From Streptomyces sp. T12 (GTDB lineage: Bacteria > Actinomycetota > Actinomycetes > Streptomycetales > Streptomycetaceae), in contig NZ_CP117866.1 of NCBI RefSeq assembly GCF_028736035.1, positions 11,263,001 to 11,327,000 on the forward strand: a stretch of DNA of 64,000 nucleotides. Reading direction: 5' to 3'. The notes under the pieces were generated by a model. It saw only the letters and a list, made by a program, of their open reading frames with translations. It had not been told where the DNA came from and did no database searches. Position 1 is the first letter of the stretch. Each line of letters opens with the position of its first letter. A program made the translations under genes and the position numbers. Positions 28,970 through 38,216 of this stretch are shown one piece after another.

Positions 28970-30124
28970 ATGACATATCGGCGCGCGGTGATACCAGCAC
29001 TGGTGGGAGGCCTGCTGTTCACGCTGTTGCTGTGGTGGGCGGGTGCGAGCGAGCAGGCCCTGCAACTGCGCGGCACCACGAGCGTGTTCGACGCCCAGTC
29101 CGCGAGCGAACTCCGGCGATGGCTCGCACCCTGGTCCTACGACCCGCCGATGGAGCTGCTGTCGGACGGGACTGCGGACGCGGGCACGGGCGGGGACACG
29201 GCCCTGGGCGGAGGCACCCAGTACACCGGCCTGTACAGCACCGCGCTGCAGATCAGATTCGTGGCGGTCTTTGTGTTCTTCCTGGCCGGTGCGCTGCTCC
29301 TGGTCCGCAGGATGCCGCCGACGCAGGGCCGTACGCCTGCCACGTTTCTCGCGCTGTGGGCCTGGGGCCCGGTGGCCGGAACGCTGGCCGTGACGGTCTC
29401 CGCGCCGTGGCTGATCGCCTCCGGGGGCCACGGAAGCTACCGGTTCCTGCCGCAGCTGGCGGGTGTGATCGCCTCGAGCGGGCCGGTCACGGTGTTCGTG
29501 TCGCTGTCGACCGCCCTGCTCACGGTGCTTGTGGCGCGTGTCACGGCCAAGGGTGCGGACCCGTCGCCCCGGCAAAGTGTGCCGCCGCGCGCTGCCCGCC
29601 TGGCCGCGAGCGTCGGAACCACGGTGATCGCGCTGTCGCTGGTGGTCCTTTCGTACGAGTCGGTGGCGGCCTGGATCCAGACCTCGTTCGGCGGCGAAGG
29701 GATGCTGTCCGAGCCCGGCGACCTGCTGCGCACGTGGCTGCTGCTCGGCGGCTGGACGGGCCCGGCGACCACGCCGCTCGGCGACTGGCTCCTGTACCGA
29801 GCCGCCGATGTGCTCATGCTGGGCGTGGTGTGGTGGGCGCTGCGGCTCCTGCCCGGCCTGCTCACCCGGATCACGGTGCCGGCGATGGCGGTGGGCGCGG
29901 TATGCGCAACCGTGCTAGGACTGCTGGCGAGCCAAGTGCTGCACATGGCGATCGACGACACCGCCACCGTGTGGGGGCCCGTGTACCTGTTCTCCAAGCT
30001 CGGCAATGGCGTCCCGGCCGCCCTCACCTTCGGCATCATGGCGGGGATGGCGGCCCGTGCGACACTGCGGCTGGCAGGTGGCCGTGAAGCCGGCAAGCAG
30101 CAGGAGGTCACCTCCACGGCGTGA
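28970..30124 (+). CDS. Multi-pass membrane protein of the Tap-like operon
   Basis: A 384-residue protein with about seven or eight hydrophobic segments (for example residues 8-24, 98-116, 130-150, 163-190, 215-235, 280-300, 305-330, 350-370) and one extracytoplasmic loop after the first helix containing Gly/Asp-rich sequence. No transporter or enzyme motif is recognisable. It follows the Tap-like gene by 237 bases, a gap without any feature I can name, and precedes the terminal-protein-sized HTH gene, all on one strand. Confidence 0.7.
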   Translation: MTYRRAVIPALVGGLLFTLLLWWAGASEQALQLRGTTSVFDAQSASELRRWLAPWSYDPPMELLSDGTADAGTGGDTALGGGTQYTGLYSTALQIRFVAVFVFFLAGALLLVRRMPPTQGRTPATFLALWAWGPVAGTLAVTVSAPWLIASGGHGSYRFLPQLAGVIASSGPVTVFVSLSTALLTVLVARVTAKGADPSPRQSVPPRAARLAASVGTTVIALSLVVLSYESVAAWIQTSFGGEGMLSEPGDLLRTWLLLGGWTGPATTPLGDWLLYRAADVLMLGVVWWALRLLPGLLTRITVPAMAVGAVCATVLGLLASQVLHMAIDDTATVWGPVYLFSKLGNGVPAALTFGIMAGMAARATLRLAGGREAGKQQEVTSTA

Positions 30125-30132
30125 GCGGGGCC

Positions 30133-30160
30133 GGGCCGGCTGCTCGCCGGCCCGCTTCTT
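30133..30160 (+). terminator. Probable intrinsic terminator
   Basis: A perfect 8-bp GGGCCGGC/GCCGGCCC stem with a 5-base loop (tgctc) is followed by gcttctt. It sits just after the membrane protein gene. It may separate that gene from the next, which starts 150 bases later. Confidence 0.5.
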
Positions 30161-30282
30161 AGTCGCCGAGGCGCACCAGGCGTGGCCTTTAGCTGCACTT
30201 CACCACTCCAGAACCCGGTATTCTTGACTCGCCCGGAGACAGATGCGCTTGAGGTTCCGTCAACTAGGCGCAGGCTGAGGAG

Positions 30283-30864
30283 ATGAAGGTGCCGGAGAGG
30301 AATATCGAGTTCGGCAGATACGGCGCTTCCGGCATCAAGGGACACGAGGCCGTCGCCCGCCAGCTCGACGCGCTCGCCAGCTTCATCGCCACCCCGATCA
30401 CCGCACCGCGTGGCCTGCTTGCGCGGCTGCACTACCTTACGCGTACCGACCACGCCCGCCAAGCGGCCCGCGAGGCCGGCCTGACTGTCACCGACCGCAC
30501 CCTCAAGGCGTGGCTGGACGGCAAGCGCAGCCCCTCGAGGAAGAACCTCGAGGGGATCGAGACGGCCTACCGCACGGTGCGACGACACAACGTGGCCCGC
30601 TACCTCCTCTCGCGCCTCAACCGTGAAGGCCGCGGAACCCGCGTCGAGTTCCACCCGCTCAACCAGTCCCAAGTCGACCGACCCCGCCAGCGCGTGGTCT
30701 CCTACCGCACGCTCAACGTCCGCCACTGGGACCGCATCGTCGAGGCGTGGGCCAACGACGACGAAGCGGCCCTGGACGACGCCTGGATCAGCGACGCGGT
30801 GGTGGACCTCGGCTCCGAGTGGGGCCAGTACGAGTACGTCACCAACATCGGGTTCGCCGCCTGA
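30283..30864 (+). CDS. HTH protein resembling a terminal protein (Tpg-like) in size and layout
   Basis: A 193-residue basic protein. Residues about 55-95 (HARQAAREAGLTVTDRTLKA, WLDGKRSPSRKNLEGI) form a helix-turn-helix close in layout to the N-terminal HTH of Streptomyces Tpg (GVSQRTVERYVKG...P). The C-terminal half (RVEFHPLNQSQVD, NVRHWDRIVEAWANDDEAA, GSEWGQYEYVTNIGF) is unlike the Tpg tail. Size (Tpg about 185), position behind a Tap-like gene and the HTH suggest a diverged end-binding or regulatory partner; an ordinary regulator is the alternative. Confidence 0.55.
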   Translation: MKVPERNIEFGRYGASGIKGHEAVARQLDALASFIATPITAPRGLLARLHYLTRTDHARQAAREAGLTVTDRTLKAWLDGKRSPSRKNLEGIETAYRTVRRHNVARYLLSRLNREGRGTRVEFHPLNQSQVDRPRQRVVSYRTLNVRHWDRIVEAWANDDEAALDDAWISDAVVDLGSEWGQYEYVTNIGFAA

Positions 30865-31447
30865 TGCAGAGAACATGAGTGACCCACAGGACAGATTCCT
30901 GAGGGATGTGTGGTTCACGCCGGTGTCGCGGCGGAACTTCGCCGGAGCGGACAGGCGCCAGCCCGGCGGATCAAGAACTTCACCTACGGCCGGTCGGCCC
31001 GAACAGCCGCTCAGCAGCCCTGTGTTCGCTCAGTAGCCCAGCGTTGCCGCGGGCCCCAGCGCGCCAAGCCCTGCCGACGTCCGCGGTGCGTCGGGGACGG
31101 GCCTTCAGCGTCGTGCCGCCCCGGGATGCAGCCCCATCAGCTCGTGGCGTGCCCCGCTCCGCAGGGCGCTCCGCAATCGGCGGAGGCCGATCTGTAGTGC
31201 GTTCGGCGAGAGCGCGACGGAGCCCACGCTCGAGGTCCGCCTTGCGGTTACCCAGGGCAGCGGCCTTCCGGCGTGGCCGTACCCGTGGCGGCCAGGGGCG
31301 GTCGTGCTGTGGGCAGTCCGGCGCGATGAAGGAGCTGGCGGCGTTCGTGGACGAGGTCCTGCGGGGGGCGGGGCAAGGACGTGACGATGGTCCCGCGCAA
31401 GCAGTACGGCGCGTACTGGCGGCTGTTCGAACTTCGCCTGTGCCCGG
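30865..31447. other. Region without an intact gene
   Basis: About 580 bases. One short run on the plus strand, MKELAAFVDEVLRG followed after a frameshift by KDVTMVPRKQYGAYWRLFEL (31326-31440), looks like decayed coding sequence, but I cannot name its family. Nothing else is recognisable. Confidence 0.35.
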
Positions 31448-31966
31448 TTACGGACGGGTGTATCGACGGATGCGGTGGCGCAGGCCGGTCGTGGAGCACC
31501 GCCAGCCGGTGTCCTCGGTGATCCGCCACGTCGGATCGAGTGGCGGGGCGTAGGTGTCGCCGGACAGCGGTGCGTCGACTTCCGTCACCGACAGCGTCCT
31601 GGCGTACGGCAGGGCCGCACGGTAGATCTCACCACCGCCGATCACCCAGGCGGCAGCCGTACCGGTCGGCTCCGGCGACTCGGCCGCAAGCTCCAGCGCC
31701 GTGTCGATGGATCCGGCGCGCTGCGCGCCTTCGGCCGTCCAGAGCGGATCGCGCGTCACGACGATGTTGCGCCGGCCGGGCAGCGGACGGAATCGCGCGG
31801 GCAGTGAGTCCCAGGTCTTGCGGCCCATGATCACGGGGTGGCCGAGGGTGGTCGCTTTGAAGTGCGCCATGTCCTCGGGGAGGCGCCAGGGGATCGCGTT
31901 GTCGGCGCCGATCACGCCGTCGAGGGTCTGTGCCCAGATCAGTCCGATGTCCACGCCGCTGTTCAT
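31448..31966 (-). CDS. dfrA: Dihydrofolate reductase
   Basis: A 172-residue enzyme that reduces dihydrofolate with NADPH, restoring the tetrahydrofolate used up by thymidylate synthase. Key blocks are present: [31 protein letters not shown] with the active-site acid D32, [37 protein letters not shown] and the closing strands. The start ATG overlaps the thyA stop (ATGA). The pair makes a self-sufficient thymidylate cycle. Any altered trimethoprim sensitivity cannot be judged from sequence. Confidence 0.95.
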   Translation of the reverse strand: MNSGVDIGLIWAQTLDGVIGADNAIPWRLPEDMAHFKATTLGHPVIMGRKTWDSLPARFRPLPGRRNIVVTRDPLWTAEGAQRAGSIDTALELAAESPEPTGTAAAWVIGGGEIYRAALPYARTLSVTEVDAPLSGDTYAPPLDPTWRITEDTGWRCSTTGLRHRIRRYTRP

Positions 31967-32760
31967 ACGGCGACGGGGGCTTTGATGGCGGGGTGGTGCC
32001 GGTAGCCCAGTACTTCCACGTCGGGGTAGGCGTAGGTGAACAGTGAGTCGGCCTTGCGCAGGCGCAGCTCCGGGAAGTCGAACGGGGTGCGCGCGAGCTG
32101 TTCGGTGACCTGCTCGACGTGATTGTCGTAGATGTGGCAGTCGCCGCCGGTCCAGATGAAGTCGCCCGGCTTGAAGCCGGCTTGCTGCGCCACCATGTGG
32201 GTGAGCAGGGCGTAGCTGGCGATGTTGAACGGGACGCCGAGGAACAGGTCCGCGCTGCGCTGGTACAGCTGGCAGGAGAGCCTGCCGTCGGCGACGTAGA
32301 ACTGGAAGAAGGCGTGGCACGGGGCGAGTGCCATCCGGTCCAGATCAGCGACGTTCCAGGCGGAGACGATCATCCGGCGGGAGTCCGGGTCGTGGCGCAG
32401 GGTGTCGAGGACCTGGCTGATCTGGTCGATGTGCCTGCCGTCGGGCGCGGGCCAGGATCGCCACTGCACGCCGTAGACGGGGCCGAGTTCGCCGTTGCTG
32501 TCGGCCCACTCGTCCCAGATGCTGACGCCGTGCTCGTGCAGCCAGCCGATGTTCGAGTCGCCGCGCAGGAACCACAGCAACTCGTACACGATGGACTTGA
32601 GGTGCACCTTCTTCGTGGTGACCAGGGGGAACCCCTGCGAGAGGTCGTAGCGGAGCTGGTGCCCGAAGACACTTCGGGTGCCGGTCCCCGTCCGGTCGGC
32701 CTTGGCCGTCCCGGAGGTGAGCACCATCTGCAACAGGTCTTCGTACTGTGTATCCGCCAC
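31963..32760 (-). CDS. thyA: Thymidylate synthase
   Basis: A 265-residue ThyA that methylates dUMP using methylene-tetrahydrofolate. [66 protein letters not shown] and [12 protein letters not shown] (nucleophile C148) are all intact, as is the end [11 protein letters not shown]. The length equals the E. coli enzyme when the GTG at 32760 is used; the frame upstream is a nitrilase relic in a different frame. Streptomyces normally rely on ThyX, so a ThyA beside DfrA is an accessory module, perhaps acquired. Confidence 0.95.
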   Translation of the reverse strand: MADTQYEDLLQMVLTSGTAKADRTGTGTRSVFGHQLRYDLSQGFPLVTTKKVHLKSIVYELLWFLRGDSNIGWLHEHGVSIWDEWADSNGELGPVYGVQWRSWPAPDGRHIDQISQVLDTLRHDPDSRRMIVSAWNVADLDRMALAPCHAFFQFYVADGRLSCQLYQRSADLFLGVPFNIASYALLTHMVAQQAGFKPGDFIWTGGDCHIYDNHVEQVTEQLARTPFDFPELRLRKADSLFTYAYPDVEVLGYRHHPAIKAPVAV

Positions 32761-32789
32761 GGAGATCGAGTCTAGTGCCGGCTCTGGAG

Positions 32790-33058
32790 GCGACACCCGG
32801 CACCCGTTGGCTGCTGGTGACGGTGGCGCGGGGGAGGGGGGATCGGTCGATGTGGAGCGTGAAGGCGTCGGGGCGGGCGTAGTGGCCGGTGGTGTCCATG
32901 TCGAAGCGGGCACCGGGGAGGTCGTCGAGGTCGAGTTCGGCGGTGAGGATTCCCTCGCCGTCGCGCAGCGGGTCGGCGAGGACCTCGCCGAGCGGGGAGA
33001 CGGTAACGGATCCGCCGCCGATCAGTACGGTGTCGGGCTCGTCGCCCGCGACAACGCC
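32790..33058 (-). pseudogene. C-terminal fragment of a nitrilase-family hydrolase
   Basis: The minus strand reads [59 protein letters not shown] and [11 protein letters not shown]. This is the last third of a nitrilase/cyanide hydratase (GGSxIVSPxGxxLA..., DLD.....DxxGHYxRPD). The catalytic Glu, Lys and Cys regions are absent. Confidence 0.7.
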
Positions 33059-33435
33059 CGAACAGGACCGGATTGGACAGATCGTCTCAGCGCTGGTTCA
33101 CCCGATGCCGGCCATCAACGAGATACCGGCCGAGAGGCCGAAGCGGCCCGGGTTACCCGCGTCGGTACGGGCGCCACGACCACGTACCCGTCGGAACCGC
33201 GGGTGACGGCGGCATACCGGGAGCGCTTCGCTGGGCTAAGGGACCCCGGTACCGGTTCACAGGACCTGGCGAAGCTGGAAGGCCGGTTCTTGATCGACTG
33301 GACGTGCCCGATCAGGCCTTCGTGGTCGTCACGATCGTTCCCGGCCTGACCAGCGACTTCGTCCTCAGTTACCGCTCATCTCAATTGCTGATCGGAGGCG
33401 GGTAAAGCTTCTGGTGGGGCTGGTGGAACAGGGGG
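33059..33435. other. Intergenic stretch, probably decayed sequence
   Basis: Plus-strand frames contain short plausible runs (ALVHPMPAINEIPAERPKRP; QAFVVVTIVPGLTSDFVL) but no assignable family and several frame breaks. No gene is called. Confidence 0.35.
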
Positions 33436-33783
33436 TTGAATGCCGCCGTGAAGAACACGTGGACTCCCGCCCATCAGGCGGCGGAGTACGAGGATGCCGA
33501 GACCTTGGCTCAGCTGCTGGCCGAGGGAGTCGACCCCGATGAGGTATGCGACAACATGACGCTCCTGACGCATGCCATTGACGCGGAGTGCGATGGCGCC
33601 TTGCAGAGTGGCGGCCCGTTGACCGTGCATACCACCGCAGTGCTGCTGGCCTTCGGTGCTGACCCGCAGCTCCCGGATCCTGACGGGCAAACACCCATGG
33701 GCCTCGCGGTCCACTACGGCCATGACCTGGCGGTCAAGCTGTTGCATCGGCACATCAACGGACCAAGCGGCGCCAGTAGATGA
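33436..33783 (+). CDS. Ankyrin-repeat protein
   Basis: A 115-residue protein with two to three ankyrin units: TPAHQAAEYEDAETLAQLLA then EGVDPDEVCDNMTLLTHAID, and AVLLAFGADPQLPDPDGQTP then MGLAVHYGHDLAVKLL. GGGGG precedes the ATG. Ankyrin repeats bind partner proteins; the partner here is unknown. The gene is short but shows no damage. Confidence 0.82.
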   Translation: MNAAVKNTWTPAHQAAEYEDAETLAQLLAEGVDPDEVCDNMTLLTHAIDAECDGALQSGGPLTVHTTAVLLAFGADPQLPDPDGQTPMGLAVHYGHDLAVKLLHRHINGPSGASR

Positions 33784-33829
33784 GGGTGCACCCCCCGACC
33801 AGTTCCAGACGGTGCCGGCAAAGATCCGC

Positions 33830-34055
33830 GTCCCGGGAATCGGTCCGGCAAAGGATCACGCGGCGGACGGCCATCCGACTTCGACGAGGAGCGGTACACG
33901 AAACGCAAAACCGTCGAACGAGCGATCAAGTCGAACGAGCGATCAACGGGCGGAAGCAGTCCCGGGCCGTCGCCACCCGCTGGGACTGCGCGCGCGGCAA
34001 CGTCTTCCTCGGCACCGCCACAGCAGCTGCACTCGTCATCTGGCTCCGAACATGA
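33830..34055 (+). pseudogene. IS5-type transposase C-terminal relic
   Basis: Frames around 33870-34055 read RRPSDFDEERYTKRKTVERA, then VERAINGRKQSRAVATR and FLGTATAAALVIWLRT, the C-terminal end of an IS5-family DDE transposase (the Glu lies in NTVERAIN). The frame is broken by a 17-bp tandem duplication. Only the last third survives. Confidence 0.7.
33913..33946. repeat. 17-bp tandem duplication in the transposase relic
   Basis: GTCGAACGAGCGATCAA occurs twice in a row. Because 17 is not a multiple of three, it shifts the transposase frame exactly in the VERAI catalytic-Glu segment. Confidence 0.95.
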
Positions 34056-34070
34056 TCGCTCGGACAGGCT

Positions 34071-34385
34071 TTACGGTGTGCCGTCGCCCTTCCGGTCACC
34101 ACCGGCGAACTGACCCACCATCATGAAGATGATGCCAGCCAGGAGCATCGCGCCGCCGATCAGCGTTCCCGCCGGCCGGGCGCCGGAATCGCTGATCACC
34201 AACCCGAAGACCAGCTGCCAGCACAGGGCAAAGGCCACCACCAGCTGACCCCAGCCGTAGATCCGCGGGGTGCGAACATGGCGCCGGTTCATGGGGAGCA
34301 CCCAGCCACGGGTAACCGCCGCAACGCCGGAGGCGGCGATGAGCAATGCCAACACGACAAGAGGCATGGCGAGGTACAGCTTCAC
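34071..34385 (-). CDS. Small membrane protein, three predicted TM helices
   Basis: A 104-residue protein starting at a GTG (34385) preceded by GGGGAGAA. Hydrophobic stretches are LAMPLVVLALLIAASGVAAV, GQLVVAFALCWQLVFGLVIS and GTLIGGAMLLAGIIFMMVG; the tail is hydrophilic. No family is recognised. It appears intact although it lies among relics. Confidence 0.65.
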   Translation of the reverse strand: MKLYLAMPLVVLALLIAASGVAAVTRGWVLPMNRRHVRTPRIYGWGQLVVAFALCWQLVFGLVISDSGARPAGTLIGGAMLLAGIIFMMVGQFAGGDRKGDGTP

Positions 34386-34489
34386 GGATTCTCCCCGGTG
34401 TGCCGGGCCCACGCCCGGCAACGGCGTGATCATGACACCCACCGCAACGCGCGTCCATAGCTCGACAGGCACGCGATCGCCCGGACAGG

Positions 34490-34761
34490 CCCGTCAACCG
34501 GATGGGCTGCCAGCGCCGTGCGGCGCGTGCGACGTCGACGTTCACCACCAGCTCGGCACGGACCAGCGTGACATTCAACGTCTGGCTGGTGCCCCTCCTG
34601 GCGGAGAACGACCGGCCTGTCCAAGGACGGCCGCGCCGGACCGGAGCGAGCAGGCAGGCGACCGTGCCGGTGGCCGTCTGGGCGAGGGTGGTGGTGCGGC
34701 CGGTGCGCTGAAGGCGCCCAGCGACGTCGTATCTGCCGAGCAGCAGACCGCGGGGGAGCAT
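34490..34761 (-). pseudogene. C-terminal fragment of an ATP-dependent DNA ligase
   Basis: The minus strand reads LLLGRYDVAGRLQRTGRTTT, LAPVRRGRPWTGRSFSARRG and LNVTLVRAELVVNVDVARAA then RRWQPIRL. This matches the OB-fold end of actinobacterial LigC/LigB-type ligases (LLGRYD..GRLxYxGRTTxL, HPWTGxxFSAxWG, VTLVxPELVVEVxxDTAxDRGRWRHPVR). The adenylation domain is gone and the sequence has point losses such as VNV for VEV. Confidence 0.6.
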
Positions 34762-34782
34762 GGTGACGGGCGTGGGGGCCTG

Positions 34783-36075
34783 TCAGGTGCGGCTCGGTGC
34801 CGGCTTGGGCTTGGAGACAGGCGTTGCTGCGGGGCGGGGGAGCAGGAGCGGGGTCGCCAGCAGGAGCAGGCCGGCCAGGCCGATGGCGGTGCGCGGGCCG
34901 AGCAGGGCGCCGAGTACGCCCCAGACGGCTGTCAGGAGTGCGGTCGAGGCTTTTGTCGTCACCGCCCAGGCGGACAGGGTGCGGGCGACCCGGTCGGTTG
35001 GCGTGCGTTCGAGGCGGTAGGTGGTTGAGACGGGGTTGAAGACCCCGCAGCAGAAGATGAGTCCGAGCTCGACGCCTATCACCAGCAGCAGCCCGCCGGT
35101 GCCCGGCCCCAGGAAGGCCAGGCCGATGGGCCAGATTGCGCGCAGCGCCCCGGCCGCGATGAGGACCTGGTGCTGTCCGAACCGGGTGACGAGGGGTCGG
35201 GCCAGTCGGGAACCGAGCAGCCCGCCGATCGAGGGCGCGGCGAAGGCGAGGCCGTACTGCCACGGGGTGAACCCGAGTCGGCCGAGCATGAGGACGGCCA
35301 GCAGCGGCTGGGCGGCCATGAGCAGGCCGTTGAACAAGGCGGTGTTGAAGAACAGCGGTCGCAGCATCGCGTCGGCGAGGATGTACCGCCAGCCGTCGAG
35401 CAGGTCCCGGGCCCGCATACGCGCGGCCTTACGGCGCTCGGGCAGCGGCTCGTGCCCGCCTGTTGCGCGGATGCCGAGGGCCGAGAGCAGGTAGCTGACC
35501 GCGTCGGCCACCACCGTCGCCACCGGACCGAGGAGCCCGATCGCCGCGCCGCCCAGCGGTGGTCCGATGATCGTGGTCGTCCAGGCCGTGGATTCGAACC
35601 GGGCGCTTGCGACGAGCAGGTCCTCGGCCGGCAGCAGCGTCTTGAGGTACGCGCCGGAGGCGGCGCGGAAGGTGATGTCGGCCGCCGCGACGACGACCGA
35701 CACCAGCAGGAGCTGAAGGAAGGTGAGCACGTCGAGCGCGAACGCGGCGGGGATCGTCAGCAGCGCCGCGAACCGCACCAGGTCCATCGAGATCAGCACC
35801 GGCCGCTTGCGGCGGAACTCCACCCACGGGCCGAGCGGTACCGCCACGGCCGCTCCCACCGCAGACCCCACGCAGGAGAGCGCGGCGACCTCGGCCGGAC
35901 CGACGTGCAGCACCTGGATGGCGATCAGCGGGAACGCGCCGAAGGCGAGCCATGTGCCGAGCGCGCTGGTTCCGTACGCTGCCCACAGCCACCCGAACTG
36001 CCGCCCCAGCCGATGTCCGAGCAGATGTCCAGGCAGACGTCCCGGCAGACGTCCCAGCCGGTGCCCGCTCCTCAT
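34783..36075 (-). CDS. MFS transporter
   Basis: A 430-residue efflux-type transporter of the major facilitator superfamily (MFS_3/enterobactin-exporter-like). About twelve hydrophobic helices are present; the loop 2-3 region GPWVEFRRKRPVLISMDLVR matches the cytoplasmic motif (GxLADRxxRRxxL), and helix 5-type SARFESTAWTTTIIGPPLGG is typical. The ATG at 36075 follows GGGGG; the much longer open frame upstream overlaps the divergent regulator. The N-terminus has an odd run of Gly-Arg-Leu-Pro/His repeats. The divergent LysR protein is the probable regulator. Confidence 0.88.
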   Translation of the reverse strand: MRSGHRLGRLPGRLPGHLLGHRLGRQFGWLWAAYGTSALGTWLAFGAFPLIAIQVLHVGPAEVAALSCVGSAVGAAVAVPLGPWVEFRRKRPVLISMDLVRFAALLTIPAAFALDVLTFLQLLLVSVVVAAADITFRAASGAYLKTLLPAEDLLVASARFESTAWTTTIIGPPLGGAAIGLLGPVATVVADAVSYLLSALGIRATGGHEPLPERRKAARMRARDLLDGWRYILADAMLRPLFFNTALFNGLLMAAQPLLAVLMLGRLGFTPWQYGLAFAAPSIGGLLGSRLARPLVTRFGQHQVLIAAGALRAIWPIGLAFLGPGTGGLLLVIGVELGLIFCCGVFNPVSTTYRLERTPTDRVARTLSAWAVTTKASTALLTAVWGVLGALLGPRTAIGLAGLLLLATPLLLPRPAATPVSKPKPAPSRT

Positions 36076-36208
36076 GCCCGCCCCCTCGCCGCTCACCCGC
36101 ACAACCAATCCGCGACCGGAAACATCAAAGCGGGCACCACAGGCGGGGATCAAACAACCGCGAGGCCACCTGGCCACAACCAACGGTTGTACCCGTAGGG
36201 TCTCGTAC

Positions 36209-37144
36209 GTGGATCTCGACATCGTCCGGACCTTCGTCGCCGCCGCCGACGCGGGGCAGTTCCAGGAGGCGGCCGCCGAGTTGGCGGTCACCCAGCAGGC
36301 CGTCTCCAAGCGCATCGCCGCGCTGGAGCGCAACCTCGGCGTGCGGCTGTTCACCCGCACCGCGCGCGGTGCCGAGCTCACCATCGACGGGCAGGCGTTC
36401 TTGCCCCACGCGCGCGAGCTGCTGCGCGTCGCCGAGCGCGCGGTCGCGTCCGTGCGTACCGGCCGCCGTCCGCTGCGCGTCGACGTGATCGCCTCGCGCG
36501 GCGCGCCGTCGGGCCTGATGCGCGGCTTCCACCACGCGCACCCCGAGATCGACCTCGACGTGGTGATGCTGCTCGACATCGAGACGGCCGTCGCCGCCAT
36601 CCGCTCTGGTGCGATCGACGCGTCCTTCCGCGCCGTCGCCGCGCCCGGCCGGCCTCTTGCCGAGGACATCGCGTCCGTCCGGGTCCTCGACGAGCCGCTG
36701 CAGCTCCTCACCGGCCCCGCCCACGCGCTGGCGGGCGCCCGGTCGGTGACCGTTGCTCAGCTCGTCGGCCACCGGATCTGGATGCCCGGCATCGTCCCCG
36801 GTACGGAGTGGGCCGCCTACTACGACGACCTCGTCGCCGAGTTCGGCCTCACCATCGAGGCGACCGGCCCCAACTTCGGCTCCGACGCGCTCCTGGACAC
36901 GGTCGCCGACACCCCGGCCCTGGCCACCTTCATGGGCGCGCACACCCGCCTCGTCTGGCCCGACGGCCACGGCCTGCGCCGCATCCCGGTGACCGACCCG
37001 ACACCCGTCTACCCGCACTCGCTCCTCTGGCACCGCGACAACCCCCACCCGGCGCTGGTCACCCTCCGCGCCCAGCTCGCCGCCACAGCAGCCGGCCACG
37101 ACGCTGCCGGGACTTGGGCGCCGGGCTGGGGGATGGCACGCTGA
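36209..37144 (+). CDS. LysR-family transcriptional regulator
   Basis: A 311-residue activator/repressor. The GTG at 36209 begins VDLDIVRTFVAAADAGQFQE, the LysR HTH start; QQAVSKRIAALERNLGVRLF and TRTARGAELTIDGQAFLPHA complete the DNA-binding domain. The C-terminal half is a periplasmic-binding-type effector domain. It is divergent from the MFS exporter with 133 bases between, the classical LysR arrangement, so it likely controls export of its co-inducer. Confidence 0.92.
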   Translation: MDLDIVRTFVAAADAGQFQEAAAELAVTQQAVSKRIAALERNLGVRLFTRTARGAELTIDGQAFLPHARELLRVAERAVASVRTGRRPLRVDVIASRGAPSGLMRGFHHAHPEIDLDVVMLLDIETAVAAIRSGAIDASFRAVAAPGRPLAEDIASVRVLDEPLQLLTGPAHALAGARSVTVAQLVGHRIWMPGIVPGTEWAAYYDDLVAEFGLTIEATGPNFGSDALLDTVADTPALATFMGAHTRLVWPDGHGLRRIPVTDPTPVYPHSLLWHRDNPHPALVTLRAQLAATAAGHDAAGTWAPGWGMAR

Positions 37145-37584
37145 AAGTCGCCACGTCTGCGATCACCGTGGCCGGATCGGCGGAGGGTGACTCGGGAGAC
37201 GCGCGAGAAAGGTCCTGGAGCCGATCGGACGAGGCCATCGGCACATTCCGGCTCGCCCCTTCCGTACGCCTCACCCCGGACAACCCTCGCTCTTGATCGG
37301 CGGCACAGGCCGGTGCGGGCCGTCCATTGAGCCGCCGAGCGAACTGTCCCCGCTGTCCGGGCTCGGCGCCGGGCTGTTGTCCACGTCGGCGGTCCGGTGC
37401 AGCTGCTCCAGGTACGAGGACCACGCGCTCCGGGGCCTTCAGGAGCGTCACCGGGCCAACACGCTGAACATGACAGCGAAGGCGAAGTGGACAGCCCACT
37501 CGGCAGCCGCCCGGGCGGCTCCCGTTCCGCGCCGCCGCAGCCGGTTGTGCAGGCGCTTGAAGACGAGCCGACCTGATGGGACCG
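37145..37584. other. Region without an intact gene
   Basis: A minus-strand run GRLVFKRLHNRLRRRGTGAA then WAVHFAFAVMFSVLAR ending in a stop (37454-37575) may be a decayed coding tail, but I cannot assign it. The rest shows nothing recognisable. Confidence 0.35.
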
Positions 37585-37960
37585 AATTCCCGTAGATCGC
37601 GTCAAGAAGGGATCAAAGATCCACTTGATCACCGAGCGGAAGGGTATGCCGCTCTCCATCGGCACCTCTCCGCCGCTAACACCCATGACAGCCAGGGCCT
37701 CGAGCCGCTGGTGCGGGGCATCCCGCCGATCCGCTCCCAGCGTGGACCGCGTCGCCGACAGCCCGCCAAGCTCCACGCTGACAAGGGGTACGACTACGAC
37801 TACGACTACCTGCGTGGCTGGCTCCGGTCCCGGAACGGTGTGCCGCATATCGCCTGCATGGGGCATCGAGTCCTCTCAGCGGCTGGGTCGCCACCGTTGG
37901 GCCGTAGAGCGCACGGTGGCGTGGCCGGCCGGGTGTCGCCGGATCCGTAAGGCAATCCGA
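37585..37960 (+). pseudogene. IS5-family transposase fragment with several frameshifts
   Basis: The DDE transposase can be followed through three frames: KIHLITERKGMPLSIG, LSAANTHDSQGLEPLVRGIP, PAKLHADKGYDYDYDYLRGW and GIESSQRLGRHRWAVERTVA, then WPAGCRR. The second catalytic Asp (ADKGYD) and the final Glu (VERT) regions are visible; the N-terminal half is missing. The GYDYDYDYL segment is extended by a (TACGAC)3 repeat at 37789-37806 compared with GYDYDHL in relatives. Confidence 0.8.
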
Positions 37961-38216
37961 TCGGCCCCATGCGGCGCCGGCCAACCGCTGAGTGCCGCGC
38001 CCCACCTACGAGGCATCCCAACCGGTCCGCGACCCTTCCAGGACCGGATGTCCGGAAAGCAGCGGCGCGTGACGCTGCGTCAACTCCACACTATTGCGTA
38101 GCGATCGAATCCTGCCGCCGCCGACACCCGTTCCGGTCCTCGGCGGCCATGAGAGTCAGGGCGCAAGGGCGCTGCCCCGTTGAGAGGGCGGCTGGCGGAC
38201 CACACGGGGGATCACC

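Noticed and set aside
26463..30864. An integrase-bearing ICE (AICE) around the HTH genes
   Set aside because: No integrase, excisionase-integrase pair, FtsK-like transfer gene, or tRNA attachment site is visible.
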